A stretch of DNA of 64,000 bases from an uncultured bacterium (GCA_905215335.1 CAJMPQ010000007.1:1-64000); one strand, 5' to 3'. Shown: positions 27,551 through 37,075, numbered from the stretch's first letter. Numbers and translations: made by a program. Notes: generated by a model from the sequence alone, not told the origin.

Positions 27551-28404
27551 GTTCTTACAATTAACACATCAGATTGCACATTTTCAAGAATGCGTTTACT
27601 TACTGAACCTAGGATGAATTTAGATAAATATTTTCTGTCTCTTGTTCCTGTAACAACTAAATCTATATCTTCTTTTTTTGCGTATTTAATTATCTCTTGA
27701 GCAGGAACCCCACTTAACGTTTTTTTTGAAATTACATTTAAATTCTTATCATTAAATAATTTTTCATATTGATTTAAAAGAATATGAGATGCAGTTTCTT
27801 GTTTCTTTTCTATTTCTAGCATCCAGTTGGAATCTAAGTTTCCCTCTAAAAATAAATAATCTGGAATTTCAAAAACAGTAACCAAATAGATTTCTCTATC
27901 CGATAAATCCATCATATTTAAGCACTTTGAAATAACTTTTGTACTCAACTCAGAATTATCTACTGTAAACAAAACCTTTTTACGTTCATTTCTTTCTTTA
28001 GAAATATAAGTAGAAATTTTTGCGACAGAAGCTATTTCCTGAGAAACTGAACCTAACCATTTTTGTATGCCTTTTTTACCGTGCGAACCCAAAACAATAA
28101 AATCGTATTCTGACTTATCTAAAATATCCAAAATAGCATCAACCGTGGGACCGCACATTTTGATTTTTTTAGTAACGTTAATATTGTTTTCCTGTAAAAA
28201 CTTTTCGGTATAATCTAAAATCGAATCTGCTGAATTTGTACATTGATATGCAAATTCACTATGTTCCAGTGACACTGTATCAGGTAAAAAACTCCAATCT
28301 ATAACACACATTATATCAACTTCAATATTTTCAAACCAATAAGAAAAGTTTTGTATTGAATGATAACTTATCTTTGAGCCATCCGTACAAAATAAAATTT
28401 TCAT
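27547..28404 (-). CDS. Tandem universal stress protein (two UspA domains)
   Basis: A 285-residue cytosolic protein made of two UspA folds (about 1-140 and 141-285). The first keeps the ATP-binding pattern G-x2-G-x9-G-S (GSHGKKGIQKWLGSVS). The second has GTRDRKYLSKFILGSVS, with Asp in place of the second glycine, so nucleotide binding there is less certain. Tandem Usp proteins act in survival under starvation or oxidative stress; the exact role is unknown. GGAG lies 11 bases before the ATG. Convergent with the LD-carboxypeptidase gene, no terminator between. Confidence 0.92.
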   Translation of the reverse strand: MKILFCTDGSKISYHSIQNFSYWFENIEVDIMCVIDWSFLPDTVSLEHSEFAYQCTNSADSILDYTEKFLQENNINVTKKIKMCGPTVDAILDILDKSEYDFIVLGSHGKKGIQKWLGSVSQEIASVAKISTYISKERNERKKVLFTVDNSELSTKVISKCLNMMDLSDREIYLVTVFEIPDYLFLEGNLDSNWMLEIEKKQETASHILLNQYEKLFNDKNLNVISKKTLSGVPAQEIIKYAKKEDIDLVVTGTRDRKYLSKFILGSVSKRILENVQSDVLIVRT

Positions 28405-28535
28405 AAATTTATATTCTCCTTCGCTAATAACATAAGATATGTTAAGGAAAATTACATTAGCTAGTCATATATACATTTTTCTGATATTATAAAAGTGTAA
28501 TATATTACAGTTATTTATTAGGATAAGTTATAGTA

Positions 28536-29153
28536 ATGACAGCTGAAGATAATGTAAAACTTAGAGAATACAAAGAACTTATAGAAATCATTGCTAAGGT
28601 GGAGTATCAAAAATTTTCAAATTCTCATTTAATTGAGCTACCTGAACTTATAAATATTGGTACTCACGCTTTATATATTTTATTTAAATCAAATTCACCA
28701 GAAAAATACAATAATACTTATCTTTCAACTGCAATAAAATGGGCTATACGTAACGAAGTTAGAAGACGTTATAAATGGTATACTCTAAAAAATAAACAAA
28801 CATCTACAGAAGAAGATGATGAACATAATGAATTAGAATTTCGTGCAGAAGTCTATAAAAACATCTTATCAATTGATGAATTACAAGAAGCTGAAGTTCC
28901 TACTCAAATCAAATCACAAGATAGAACTCCAGAAGAATCAATTGAATTTTCAGAACTAAAAGAAGGTATTTTGGAAGCAATGAAAAAATTACCTCCTAGA
29001 GAAAGAGAGCTTATTGAATACAAATTCTTCAAAGAAAAAAAACTAAGAGAAATTGCAGAAGAGTTTAATATTTCACAATCAAGAATTTCTAGAATTATTC
29101 AAACAGGCTTAGATAGAATAAAAAAAGACTTGGCTAAACAGGGGATTATTTAG
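28536..29153 (+). CDS. Sigma-70 family RNA polymerase sigma factor
   Basis: A 205-residue alternative sigma factor. Region 2 spans about 30-90 (ELINIGTHALYILF...YLSTAIKWAIRNEVRRR), and region 4 about 145-200 with a clear helix-turn-helix (LPPRERELIEYKFFKEKKLREIAEEFNISQSRISRI). The linker (95-140) is short and acidic, so region 3 seems reduced. Layout suggests the group-3 (FliA/SigB/WhiG-like) class; a flagellar role is possible given the fliJ block but is not shown. First gene of a plus-strand unit; gcvPB starts three bases after its stop. A weak extended -10 (TGATATTAT, 28482-28490) lies upstream. Confidence 0.88.
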   Translation: MTAEDNVKLREYKELIEIIAKVEYQKFSNSHLIELPELINIGTHALYILFKSNSPEKYNNTYLSTAIKWAIRNEVRRRYKWYTLKNKQTSTEEDDEHNELEFRAEVYKNILSIDELQEAEVPTQIKSQDRTPEESIEFSELKEGILEAMKKLPPRERELIEYKFFKEKKLREIAEEFNISQSRISRIIQTGLDRIKKDLAKQGII

Positions 29154-29156
29154 GAT

Positions 29157-30578
29157 ATGAAAACAATTTTTGAAAAAAGCAACGGTATTGATGGTATAAA
29201 TCTTACCGATGAAACTGAAAATCTTTCTTTTTTACCTGCAAATTTATTGAGAGAAGACAATGTTGGATTACCTCAAATCAATGAATTAGAAGTAATGAGA
29301 CATTATAAAGATTTGTCAGATTTAAACTTTTGCATTGAAAAAGGTTTTTATCCACTCGGTTCTTGTACTATGAAATACAATCCTAAAGTAAATGAATTTT
29401 TGGCATCTCTTGAAGATTTTAATATTCACCCTAATATGGATGATGATTTAGCACAAGGTTCTTTGAAATTAATGTATGATTTGCAAAAAGCTTTGTTAGA
29501 AGTAACAGGAATGGATGCCATTACATTACAACCATCTGCAGGTGCTCATGGCGAAATGACTGGCATGATGATTATCAAAAAATATTTTGACTCAATTGGT
29601 GAGAAAAGAACTAAAGTAATCATACCTGACTCTGCTCACGGCACAAACCCTGCAAGTGCAAAGATGGCAGGATTTGATATAGTTGAAATAAAATCTAATA
29701 ATAAAGGTCAAGTCGACATTGAAGCTCTTAAATCAGCTATTAATGAAGATATTGCAGCTATAATGATGACAAACCCAAATACATTAGGTATTTTTGAGGA
29801 AAATGTTGAAGAAATTTCAAAAATAATGCACGAAAATGGTTCACTTCTTTACTATGATGGAGCTAATTTCAATGCAATAATGGGATACACAAACCCTAAA
29901 CTAATGGGATTTGATGTTGTTCACTTGAACTTACACAAAACATTTTCTACACCTCACGGTGGCGGTGGTCCTGGAGCAGGTCCAGTTGCGGTTGTTGATA
30001 AACTAAAAGAATATTTACCAACACCTGTTATTGAATTTGATGGTAATAAATACTATAAAAATTATAATTTAAAACATACAATAGGTAGTGTAAAAGATTT
30101 CTACGGTAATTTTTCAGTATTAGTAAAAGCATATGCATATATCCTAATGATGGGTAACAAACTTAAAAACGCTTCAGCAAATGCCGTATTAAATGCTAAT
30201 TACTTAAAAGAGAAATTAAAAAAATACTATGAATTACCATACGATGAACCTTGTATGCATGAGTTTGTTATAACTGGGGAAAAACAAAAAAAAGAAAATG
30301 GGGTTTCCACATTGAATATCGCAAAAGCACTTATGGATGGAAACGCTCACCCACCAACAGTATACTTCCCTCTAATTGTCCATGAAGCAATTATGATAGA
30401 ACCTACTGAATCTGAACATAAGGACAAACTTGATGAATTTATACAAACTATGATTACAATTGCAGAAGAAGCAAAAAGTAATCCAGAAAAAATATTATCT
30501 GCGCCACATACAACACCAGTAAAGAAAATAGATGAGGTATTGGCAGCTAGACACCCAGACTTGAAATACACAGATTAG
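29157..30578 (+). CDS. gcvPB: Glycine dehydrogenase (decarboxylating) subunit 2
   Basis: A 473-residue PLP enzyme, the B half of the split P-protein of the glycine cleavage system, which decarboxylates glycine and passes the aminomethyl group to lipoyl H-protein. The PLP lysine is Lys261 in NLHKTFSTPHGGGGPGAG. Substrate-site segments GSCTMKYNP and SAHGTNPASA are intact. The A half, H and T proteins, normally adjacent, are absent from this window. Start three bases after the sigma-factor stop, with AGGAT overlapping the junction, suggests translational coupling. Confidence 0.95.
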   Translation: MKTIFEKSNGIDGINLTDETENLSFLPANLLREDNVGLPQINELEVMRHYKDLSDLNFCIEKGFYPLGSCTMKYNPKVNEFLASLEDFNIHPNMDDDLAQGSLKLMYDLQKALLEVTGMDAITLQPSAGAHGEMTGMMIIKKYFDSIGEKRTKVIIPDSAHGTNPASAKMAGFDIVEIKSNNKGQVDIEALKSAINEDIAAIMMTNPNTLGIFEENVEEISKIMHENGSLLYYDGANFNAIMGYTNPKLMGFDVVHLNLHKTFSTPHGGGGPGAGPVAVVDKLKEYLPTPVIEFDGNKYYKNYNLKHTIGSVKDFYGNFSVLVKAYAYILMMGNKLKNASANAVLNANYLKEKLKKYYELPYDEPCMHEFVITGEKQKKENGVSTLNIAKALMDGNAHPPTVYFPLIVHEAIMIEPTESEHKDKLDEFIQTMITIAEEAKSNPEKILSAPHTTPVKKIDEVLAARHPDLKYTD

Positions 30579-30589
30579 GAAATAATAAA

Positions 30590-31744
30590 ATGAGTAAAAA
30601 AGAACAAAAAAAGAAAAAAATATCATTCCCTCACATGGGAACAATAAGTATTGCTTGGTCAGCAGCATTAAGAATAATTGGTTGTGAACCATTTGTAGAA
30701 CCTTATACTAGTAAAAAATCATTATCTTTAGGAACAAAACATGCTCCTGAAGCTATTTGTTTACCTTATAAACTAATTTTAGGAAACTTCATCGAAGCAA
30801 TTGAAGGTGGAACTGATTATGTTGCAATGATCACATCACCAGGATGCTGCCGCTTAGGTGAATACGGTAAGTGTATAGCAAATGCCCTACACGACTTAGG
30901 CTATGAAGCTAAATACCTAGACTTACAATTATATGATGGAATAAAAGGTATGTATAACTTCCTAAAGGAAGCTAGTGGTAAAAATAACCCACTACTATTT
31001 GGTAGAGCTATTCTTATTGCAATATTAAAAGTCTTTATGCTTGATAATTTAGAAGCTAAGCTATCATACTGCAGAGCTAGAGAAATTAACCAAGGTGACG
31101 CTGAAAAACACTATCATAAAGCTTTAAAATATATTGATAGTCAAGATACTTTGCTTGGTCTAAAAAAAGCTAAAAAACAAGTAGAAGACGAAATGAATAA
31201 AGTAGAATTAAATCTTAATAAAGATGTTTTAAATGTAGATATCACTGGTGAAATTTACGTTGTAAATGATGAATTTTCTAACCAAAATATTGAAAAAGAA
31301 CTTGGTAGAATGGGTGTAGAAGTTCGTCGTAGCTTAACCGTAAGCAGCTTTTTGAAGGATGCAATTATACCTAAAATATTCAGAAAAGGTGAAACACACT
31401 TACAACGTGCAGATAGACTTGCTAAACCATATCTAATGAGAGATATTGGCGGAGATGCTCTAGAATGTGTATCAGATGTAGCTTATGCAAATGAAAGAGG
31501 TATAGATGGTATCATACACTTAAGCCCATTCACTTGTATGCCTGAAATTATGTCTCAAAATATATTCCCAGCTATGCGTGAAGATTGTGAAATTCCAATT
31601 CTTCCACTAATTCTAGACGAACAAACTGGTAAAGCCGGATATATTACAAGAATTGAAGCTTTTGTTGACCTTATGAGAAGACGCAAAAGAAAACGTCAAA
31701 TGGCTCAACAAAAACAAAACAAAGAAAAACAAGAAGTAGCATAA
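30590..31744 (+). CDS. 2-hydroxyacyl-CoA dehydratase-family / CoA-activase-related iron-sulfur protein
   Basis: A 384-residue protein resembling the HgdB-like half of large acyl-CoA dehydratase activases (DUF2229) and double-cubane-cluster proteins. Supporting segments: FPHMGTISIAW, HAPEAICLPYKLILGNFIEAIEGGTDY, SPGCCRLGEYGKC (candidate Fe-S ligands), GEIYVVNDEFSNQNIEKEL and HLSPFTCMPEIMSQNIFP. The BadF/HgdC ATPase usually encoded next to it is not in the window, so the reaction is unknown; low-potential electron transfer is the usual theme. The N- and C-termini are extremely Lys/Arg/Gln-rich. Eleven bases after gcvPB, likely same transcript. Confidence 0.75.
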   Translation: MSKKEQKKKKISFPHMGTISIAWSAALRIIGCEPFVEPYTSKKSLSLGTKHAPEAICLPYKLILGNFIEAIEGGTDYVAMITSPGCCRLGEYGKCIANALHDLGYEAKYLDLQLYDGIKGMYNFLKEASGKNNPLLFGRAILIAILKVFMLDNLEAKLSYCRAREINQGDAEKHYHKALKYIDSQDTLLGLKKAKKQVEDEMNKVELNLNKDVLNVDITGEIYVVNDEFSNQNIEKELGRMGVEVRRSLTVSSFLKDAIIPKIFRKGETHLQRADRLAKPYLMRDIGGDALECVSDVAYANERGIDGIIHLSPFTCMPEIMSQNIFPAMREDCEIPILPLILDEQTGKAGYITRIEAFVDLMRRRKRKRQMAQQKQNKEKQEVA

Positions 31745-31769
31745 TTCAAGTTACAATAGGTGTTTTAAT

Positions 31770-32612
31770 ATGTTTAAACTTTTCAAAAATAACTTTAAAA
31801 CAACTAATGATTGTATAATATTAGCAACACCACTAATTATATTTTTATCTATATTAGGTTGGTACTTTAATTATGCACTTGAAACTGCTGACAATATACC
31901 AAAACTAATACTTGCAGGAACAACACTACTTGTAATGGGTTGTGGGTTTTTATCTGCTTGGATGTATATGACGAAAAAAACTCTTCAACTTGCAAATCAA
32001 GTTTTTATATTTGACAAGGATAGAGCAAGAGCCTTTCGAGAATTAATTATGTCCCTACCAAGAGGAATTGGTAAGTTATTTTTACCATTTGTTGGTATAA
32101 CTATATTATTGATAGCAATTTATTCACTTGCTATAACCGGAGCGACTTTTATTATTGTAAAATTCATTGGTACAATTGACATTAACAATTTATTTATATC
32201 AAAAGACTTACTAGTTTCTTCTCAAGAGCTATTTAATGAACTACTAGAATTACCACAGAACGAAATTATTGTAATAAATTGCTGGTACTTATTAGTAAGC
32301 GCAATAACTGCAATTATATCGTTTTTAACAATGTTTCTGGTACCTGAAATTGTATACTCAGAAAAAAATCCATTAAAAGCTATTATCCAATCTTTAAAAA
32401 AAATTGTAATAACATTCCCAAAATCATTATTATTATTTTTATACATTTATTTTTTACTTATAACAAGTGCCATACTTAACACAATTCTAATGTTTAATCC
32501 AATCTTATACTTTTTCGTACTTGTTATACATTATTATTTAATTATTTATATTGTTGTGTTACTATTCACATATTATGAACAAACATTCATTAAATCAAAC
32601 AAAGAAAATTAA
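31770..32612 (+). CDS. Multi-pass membrane protein of unknown function
   Basis: A 280-residue inner-membrane protein with about six hydrophobic segments (near 17-40, 48-68, 105-140, 180-205, 225-250, 250-275). Not recognised as a transporter; the overall look, with Tyr/Ile-rich helices and short loops, resembles uncharacterised glycerophosphoryl or YciC-like membrane families, but no diagnostic motif is seen. AGGTG lies seven bases before the ATG. Its 3' end overlaps the miaA start by 38 bases, so translation of the two is probably coupled. Confidence 0.72.
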   Translation: MFKLFKNNFKTTNDCIILATPLIIFLSILGWYFNYALETADNIPKLILAGTTLLVMGCGFLSAWMYMTKKTLQLANQVFIFDKDRARAFRELIMSLPRGIGKLFLPFVGITILLIAIYSLAITGATFIIVKFIGTIDINNLFISKDLLVSSQELFNELLELPQNEIIVINCWYLLVSAITAIISFLTMFLVPEIVYSEKNPLKAIIQSLKKIVITFPKSLLLFLYIYFLLITSAILNTILMFNPILYFFVLVIHYYLIIYIVVLLFTYYEQTFIKSNKEN

Positions 32613-33468
32613 AGTTGTAGCAATTGTTGGTGCTACTGCAAGCGGGAAAACATCTTATTCAATTGAACTTGCAAAAAAAATTGATGGAGAAATTATTTCT
32701 GCCGACTCACGACTTGTGTACAAAGGTTTTAATATTGGTACAGCAAAACCTACACTTGAAGAGCGTGATGGAATTCCACACTATTTAATTGATGTTGTTG
32801 AGCCTGAATTTGACTATTCAGCAGGATTATATAAACAACAAGCTAGAGAAAAAATATTTGAAATTGCTCAAAAAGGAAAAACTCCAATCATTGTTGGTGG
32901 AACAGGATTGTATATTGATATATTATTAAAAAATTATGATCTTCCACAAATCGAAGCAAACAAAGAATTAAGAAACAAATTAAAAGAACTTAATAACGAA
33001 GATTTATTCAATATGCTATTAGAAAAAAATTCAAATGCAGCTCAAAAAATAAATAAAAACGATAGAAAAAAAATAATAAGAGCTATCGAAATAATTACAA
33101 CAACAGGGAAAGCATTAGACGAAACTAGAGGCATACAAAATCCTGAATTTGATATTAAATGGATTGGCAGGAATTATGATAGAACAACTTTATATAAAAG
33201 AATTGATGATAGAGTTGACATAATGATTGAAAATGGGTTAATTGAGGAAACAAAAAATTTACTTACAATTCACGGAAGAATTCCAAACCTAATTAATACA
33301 ATTGGTTATAAAGAAATAACAGGATATATTGATAATAAATATTCACTTGATGAAGCAAAGGATTTATTAAAAAAGAACACACGCAACTATGCCAAACGTC
33401 AATTAACATGGTTTAGAAGAAATGAAAATATAGAATGGAATATTTACCCTGAAAAACTAAAAAAATAA
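32575..33468 (+). CDS. miaA: tRNA dimethylallyltransferase MiaA
   Basis: A 297-residue enzyme adding a dimethylallyl group to A37 of tRNAs that read UNN codons. The P-loop GATASGKTSYSIELA, then DSRLVYKGFNIGTAKP and VVGGTGLYIDILLK are all diagnostic, with NTIGYKEI near 250 and the C-terminal KRQLTWFRR. The ATG at 32575 lies within the preceding gene and lacks a Shine-Dalgarno; an in-frame ATG 24 bases upstream is less likely because the P-loop normally lies about 10-20 residues from the N-terminus. Ends two bases before convergent YhcH gene. Confidence 0.95.
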   Translation: MNKHSLNQTKKIKVVAIVGATASGKTSYSIELAKKIDGEIISADSRLVYKGFNIGTAKPTLEERDGIPHYLIDVVEPEFDYSAGLYKQQAREKIFEIAQKGKTPIIVGGTGLYIDILLKNYDLPQIEANKELRNKLKELNNEDLFNMLLEKNSNAAQKINKNDRKKIIRAIEIITTTGKALDETRGIQNPEFDIKWIGRNYDRTTLYKRIDDRVDIMIENGLIEETKNLLTIHGRIPNLINTIGYKEITGYIDNKYSLDEAKDLLKKNTRNYAKRQLTWFRRNENIEWNIYPEKLKK

Positions 33469-33470
33469 TA

Positions 33471-33929
33471 TTATTTTTCTACTTTTATTTTTGCAACAAC
33501 TTTAATAACCTGGCCTGATGTTTTATAATCAGATGCAATTTGAGGAGCATGTGCTTCATGTGGATATAACATTACAAAATTAGAACCATTCAACGAAACA
33601 GTGTTATTTGTATCAACCGGATCAGAATAGAACGTAATATCTCTATTTTCATCGTAAGGTTCGGCTACAGACAAACAACTTCTATCCGCTACACCTATTT
33701 TTTCATTGCCAGTTAACAATATTTGAATATCAATATATTTATCATGAGATTCATACTTAGCATTTTCAATAGTTTTAGTCGCATAAGTTTCTATATTAAC
33801 GAAATTTGAATCATCTAAAATATGCTTTCCATATTCAACATTATTTCTATCTATATTCTTTAAAAATTGTATTACTGATTTTGGAACAGCATTATACAAA
33901 CATATATTATCTATTTTATCAATAATCAT
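33471..33929 (-). CDS. YhcH/YjgK/YiaL family protein
   Basis: A 152-residue cupin-like protein of the DUF386 (YhcH/EbgC/NanQ) family. The metal-site segments KYESHDKYIDIQILLTG and VMLYPHEAHAPQ are conserved. Family members help catabolise sialic acid or other sugars, and one is the small subunit of evolved beta-galactosidase; the substrate here is unknown and no nan genes are adjacent. AGGAAGG precedes the ATG. It lies downstream of the cysteine-rich prepilin but is separated from it by a terminator. Confidence 0.9.
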   Translation of the reverse strand: MIIDKIDNICLYNAVPKSVIQFLKNIDRNNVEYGKHILDDSNFVNIETYATKTIENAKYESHDKYIDIQILLTGNEKIGVADRSCLSVAEPYDENRDITFYSDPVDTNNTVSLNGSNFVMLYPHEAHAPQIASDYKTSGQVIKVVAKIKVEK

Positions 33930-33944
33930 ATTAACCTTCCTAAA

Positions 33945-33973
33945 AAGTAACAGACCTAATTGGTCTGTTACTT
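33945..33973 (-). terminator. Terminator of the TagA-transketolase-prepilin unit
   Basis: A 12-base stem AAGTAACAGACC / GGTCTGTTACTT with a five-base loop, followed by a short T-tract on the minus strand, immediately after the prepilin gene. Confidence 0.85.
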
Positions 33974-33981
33974 CTAATTTA

Positions 33982-36231
33982 TTAGAATATTCTTAATTTA
34001 TTTCTTACACCAATAAAGCATTTATGTGAATTACAAGGATTTGTACCATGTGGATCATTAAATCTTTCACCTAAATTCATACAATAAGGTGTATATTGAC
34101 TAACAATTTTTGCTTGACAAGCAGCTCTAGCAAAAGAAACTGCAGGATATACTATAATCTTTTTACGAGCTTTATTAGTTGCTGTATCTGTATCAAAGTA
34201 ATATACATCTGTTGGTAAACTTGATGCATCGTTACCCCCAACATATAAAGATGTTGTTGAAGTATTTTCTTTCTTAGTACCATCTAACGGATAACCAGGA
34301 TAAACTGTACCATTAGCACCTATATAGAATGGGAAAATATCTTCCCATAGAGTACCGGTACCTTTTTGTCCATCAATATCAACAAATACAGTGAAACCAC
34401 TAATTGCAAAAGCTACATTTTGCTTTTGATAATTTTCTTCATCTTTGATAGCAATATTTGTTAAATCCAAAGTTCCACAACAGTTTCTGGCATCTGTCAT
34501 TTTGCCTACTGTCAAACTTCTTTCATCCAAAGCATAACAGTTATTTTCATTCTTACAGAAATAGCCTTTACCACCTGTAGCAGAATAACAATCTATATAA
34601 TTTGTTTTATTTGGAACTGGTTTACAAACGTTCTGAGACGGCGTTACAGCTTGAGGATTATAAGATAATCCCGGAATTGAAGCAGATTTATCACTCAATA
34701 CCCAAATTTTCAAACCATTTGCTAATACAACATTTGGAGTCAAGTTAGCAAATGCACCATCTTTACTTACAACAGATAAGAATTTACCGTTTGTACCTGT
34801 CGCAGCATCAAATACTGGTTTATTATATTCAACATCATTTGATTTAGTCCAACCGCCACAATTTGATGAACTTACGTTCCAATATTTAGCAATAGACTCA
34901 CAGAAATTTTTACCCTTAATAATATTTGGCTTGGTTATACAAACACCATTAACTTCATCAAAGATAGCACCACCAGAACATCCAACTTGTTTACAGTATG
35001 GTTTACCATCTTTAATTTGCATCTTATAACCCTCAACACAAGAACAAGCCGTTGAGTTTGCAGTATCCTTTACACCTGAATAAACAGAGTGTTCAGGACA
35101 ACAAGTGTTATAGATAATATCAAAATCGGTTGTACATTTGATACATTTATTATTTTTATCTGAAGTATTTGATTTAGAATATGAAACACCTAATTCTGAA
35201 GTAATAGGACAACAAACCCTAGCATCATTATTAGAAATTTCATATCCATCTAAACATTGACAGTTAATGAAGTACTGCTTATTGTTTGTAGTATCTTTTG
35301 GCGCACTATTATACATATTATAGTATCCATAGGAAGTAGAACAAGCATTTGGATCTACAGCTGGTCTATCCCAAGCAAAACCTGGATCATTACCTCCTTG
35401 ATCATATTCAACAGACTTATTCATGTAACAAGTACCATCTGAATAAGATACTGATAAAGTAGTGTTAGCATCAACATATGGAGTACAATAATCAGTAACT
35501 AAACCATGACATAAACTTTCAGAAGTAATAGCCCCTGAAGTTAACCCACTCCTTGCTGAAGCAATAACAGAATCAGCAGATTCTGGATTTTCATCAAAAC
35601 AATTATCATTACCAAATAAGTTTGAAACTTCACCTTCAAGGTTGTCTTCAGCACAACCGTCATAATCGTCTTCTTTAAAATCATCTTTTGTATAGTAAAC
35701 AGGTGTAGTTGAACCATCTTCGTTTACAATAGGTTCTGCATCTGGATTGACAATCTGTTCACCACTACATACCTTTAACATTAAAACAAGTTCATCTACA
35801 ACATCTGATGTGTAAATTGTAGATTTTGTTGTTGAACCGGCTAAAGTTTTTGGGAATAATCGTTTAAAGAAATACCCCTCAGAATATGCTATTTTTGAAG
35901 CCATTGTAATAAAGAACAATTTTACTTCATTTTTAGCAAAATATGAATTCTTCTTTAAAAAATGTTGAAATTGTTTTTCTGAAATATTAGAGGAATGAGC
36001 AATTTTATTTGCCTGCTCATTTTCTGCAATTGAATCTGGTAATGCAGCAATTTGACCAGCCATTTTCTCAACTGATCTATATGCTAGATAGTAAGAATAC
36101 TGTGCTGATTTTTTTAATTGCTCTTTTACAACAAGACCAGTTACACCTACTAAAATAGCAACAATCAAAACTGCTATTGCTATTTCCATAAGGGTAAATC
36201 CCGGTTTTTTACTATTTTTAAAGAAGTTCAT
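33982..36231 (-). CDS. Large cysteine-rich prepilin-like protein
   Basis: A 749-residue protein with a canonical class III leader: MNFFKNSKKPG then FTLMEIAIAVLIVAIL, glycine at -1 and glutamate at +5. A pilin stem follows. From about 170 to 650 the protein is rich in cysteine, with EGF-like or disulfide-knot spacing (QCLDGYEISNNDARVCC, CIKCTTDFDIIYNTCC, CSCVEGYKMQ). It lacks the NTAIG repeats and S74 domain of the other three prepilins. Inferred: a minor pilin or pseudopilin with an exposed disulfide-rich head, perhaps an adhesive tip. Start: ATGs at 36234 and 36231; the second is preferred because GGAGG abuts the first. Fourteen to seventeen bases after the transketolase N-half gene. Confidence 0.85.
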   Translation of the reverse strand: MNFFKNSKKPGFTLMEIAIAVLIVAILVGVTGLVVKEQLKKSAQYSYYLAYRSVEKMAGQIAALPDSIAENEQANKIAHSSNISEKQFQHFLKKNSYFAKNEVKLFFITMASKIAYSEGYFFKRLFPKTLAGSTTKSTIYTSDVVDELVLMLKVCSGEQIVNPDAEPIVNEDGSTTPVYYTKDDFKEDDYDGCAEDNLEGEVSNLFGNDNCFDENPESADSVIASARSGLTSGAITSESLCHGLVTDYCTPYVDANTTLSVSYSDGTCYMNKSVEYDQGGNDPGFAWDRPAVDPNACSTSYGYYNMYNSAPKDTTNNKQYFINCQCLDGYEISNNDARVCCPITSELGVSYSKSNTSDKNNKCIKCTTDFDIIYNTCCPEHSVYSGVKDTANSTACSCVEGYKMQIKDGKPYCKQVGCSGGAIFDEVNGVCITKPNIIKGKNFCESIAKYWNVSSSNCGGWTKSNDVEYNKPVFDAATGTNGKFLSVVSKDGAFANLTPNVVLANGLKIWVLSDKSASIPGLSYNPQAVTPSQNVCKPVPNKTNYIDCYSATGGKGYFCKNENNCYALDERSLTVGKMTDARNCCGTLDLTNIAIKDEENYQKQNVAFAISGFTVFVDIDGQKGTGTLWEDIFPFYIGANGTVYPGYPLDGTKKENTSTTSLYVGGNDASSLPTDVYYFDTDTATNKARKKIIVYPAVSFARAACQAKIVSQYTPYCMNLGERFNDPHGTNPCNSHKCFIGVRNKLRIF

Positions 36232-36248
36232 CATACCTCCATATATAT

Positions 36249-37073
36249 TTATTTCAATTCTAACATTGCTCTTTCAAAATCATCTTTAGCAGGCGCCTTA
36301 CCATGCCAACCTGCATTATTTTCCATAAAACTTACACCTTTTCCTTTAATTGTTTTTGCAACAATTGCAGTAGGTTTATCTGAAAGTTTAGCTTCTTCAA
36401 TTGATGAATAAATTTCCTGAATATTATGACCATCAATATCAATAACATTCCAACCAAAAGCTCTTATTTTTTCGGATAAATCTCCAAGAGCCTTAACATC
36501 TTCAGTATTGCCATCAATTTGCAAAGAATTTCTATCGATTATTGCAATTAAATTATTCAATTTTCTATGAGAGCCTTGCATCAAAGCTTCCCAAACATTT
36601 CCTTCTTGCATTTCGCCATCACCCAACAAAACAAAAACGTTAGCCGGATTTTTATCAATTTTTAAAGCTAAAGCTATACCACAAGCCATAGATAAGCCTT
36701 GACCTAAAGATCCAGTACAAACTTCAACTCCTGGGCACCACAAAGAAGGATGGCCTTGTAATCTTGTTCCTAGTTTTCTAAAAGACAACAATTCACTTTT
36801 TTTAATAAAACCTAATTGGGCAAGTATTGAATAATAAACTGGAGAAACATGACCTTTTGATAAAACAAAGCGATCACGGGAATTATAATTTTTAGAGAGT
36901 TTACCTTTCACTGAATGCTTCATACATTTATGAAATAAAACAGTCATTATTTCACAAGCGGACAAAGACCCGCCAATATGACCGGACTGAGCTTCATAAA
37001 CCATTTTTAATATATTTTGTCTATTTTCAAGACACAAAGCCTCAATATTTTTTACTTCATCATTAGTAAGCAT
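36249..37073 (-). CDS. Transketolase N-terminal subunit
   Basis: A 274-residue TPP-binding half of transketolase (pentose phosphate pathway). The TPP/Mg motif GDGEMQEGNVWEALM...NLIAIIDRNSLQ lies near 150-185, and HIGGSLSACEIMTVLF and SKGHVSPVYYSIL near the N-terminus are typical. It corresponds to the PP domain only; the Pyr and C-terminal domains are encoded 23.5 kb away at 60591-61559 on the other strand. Two-subunit transketolases are known in archaea and some bacteria, usually as adjacent genes. It lies two bases downstream of the glycosyltransferase gene and just upstream of the cysteine-rich prepilin. Confidence 0.94.
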   Translation of the reverse strand: MLTNDEVKNIEALCLENRQNILKMVYEAQSGHIGGSLSACEIMTVLFHKCMKHSVKGKLSKNYNSRDRFVLSKGHVSPVYYSILAQLGFIKKSELLSFRKLGTRLQGHPSLWCPGVEVCTGSLGQGLSMACGIALALKIDKNPANVFVLLGDGEMQEGNVWEALMQGSHRKLNNLIAIIDRNSLQIDGNTEDVKALGDLSEKIRAFGWNVIDIDGHNIQEIYSSIEEAKLSDKPTAIVAKTIKGKGVSFMENNAGWHGKAPAKDDFERAMLELK

Positions 37074-37075
37074 AG

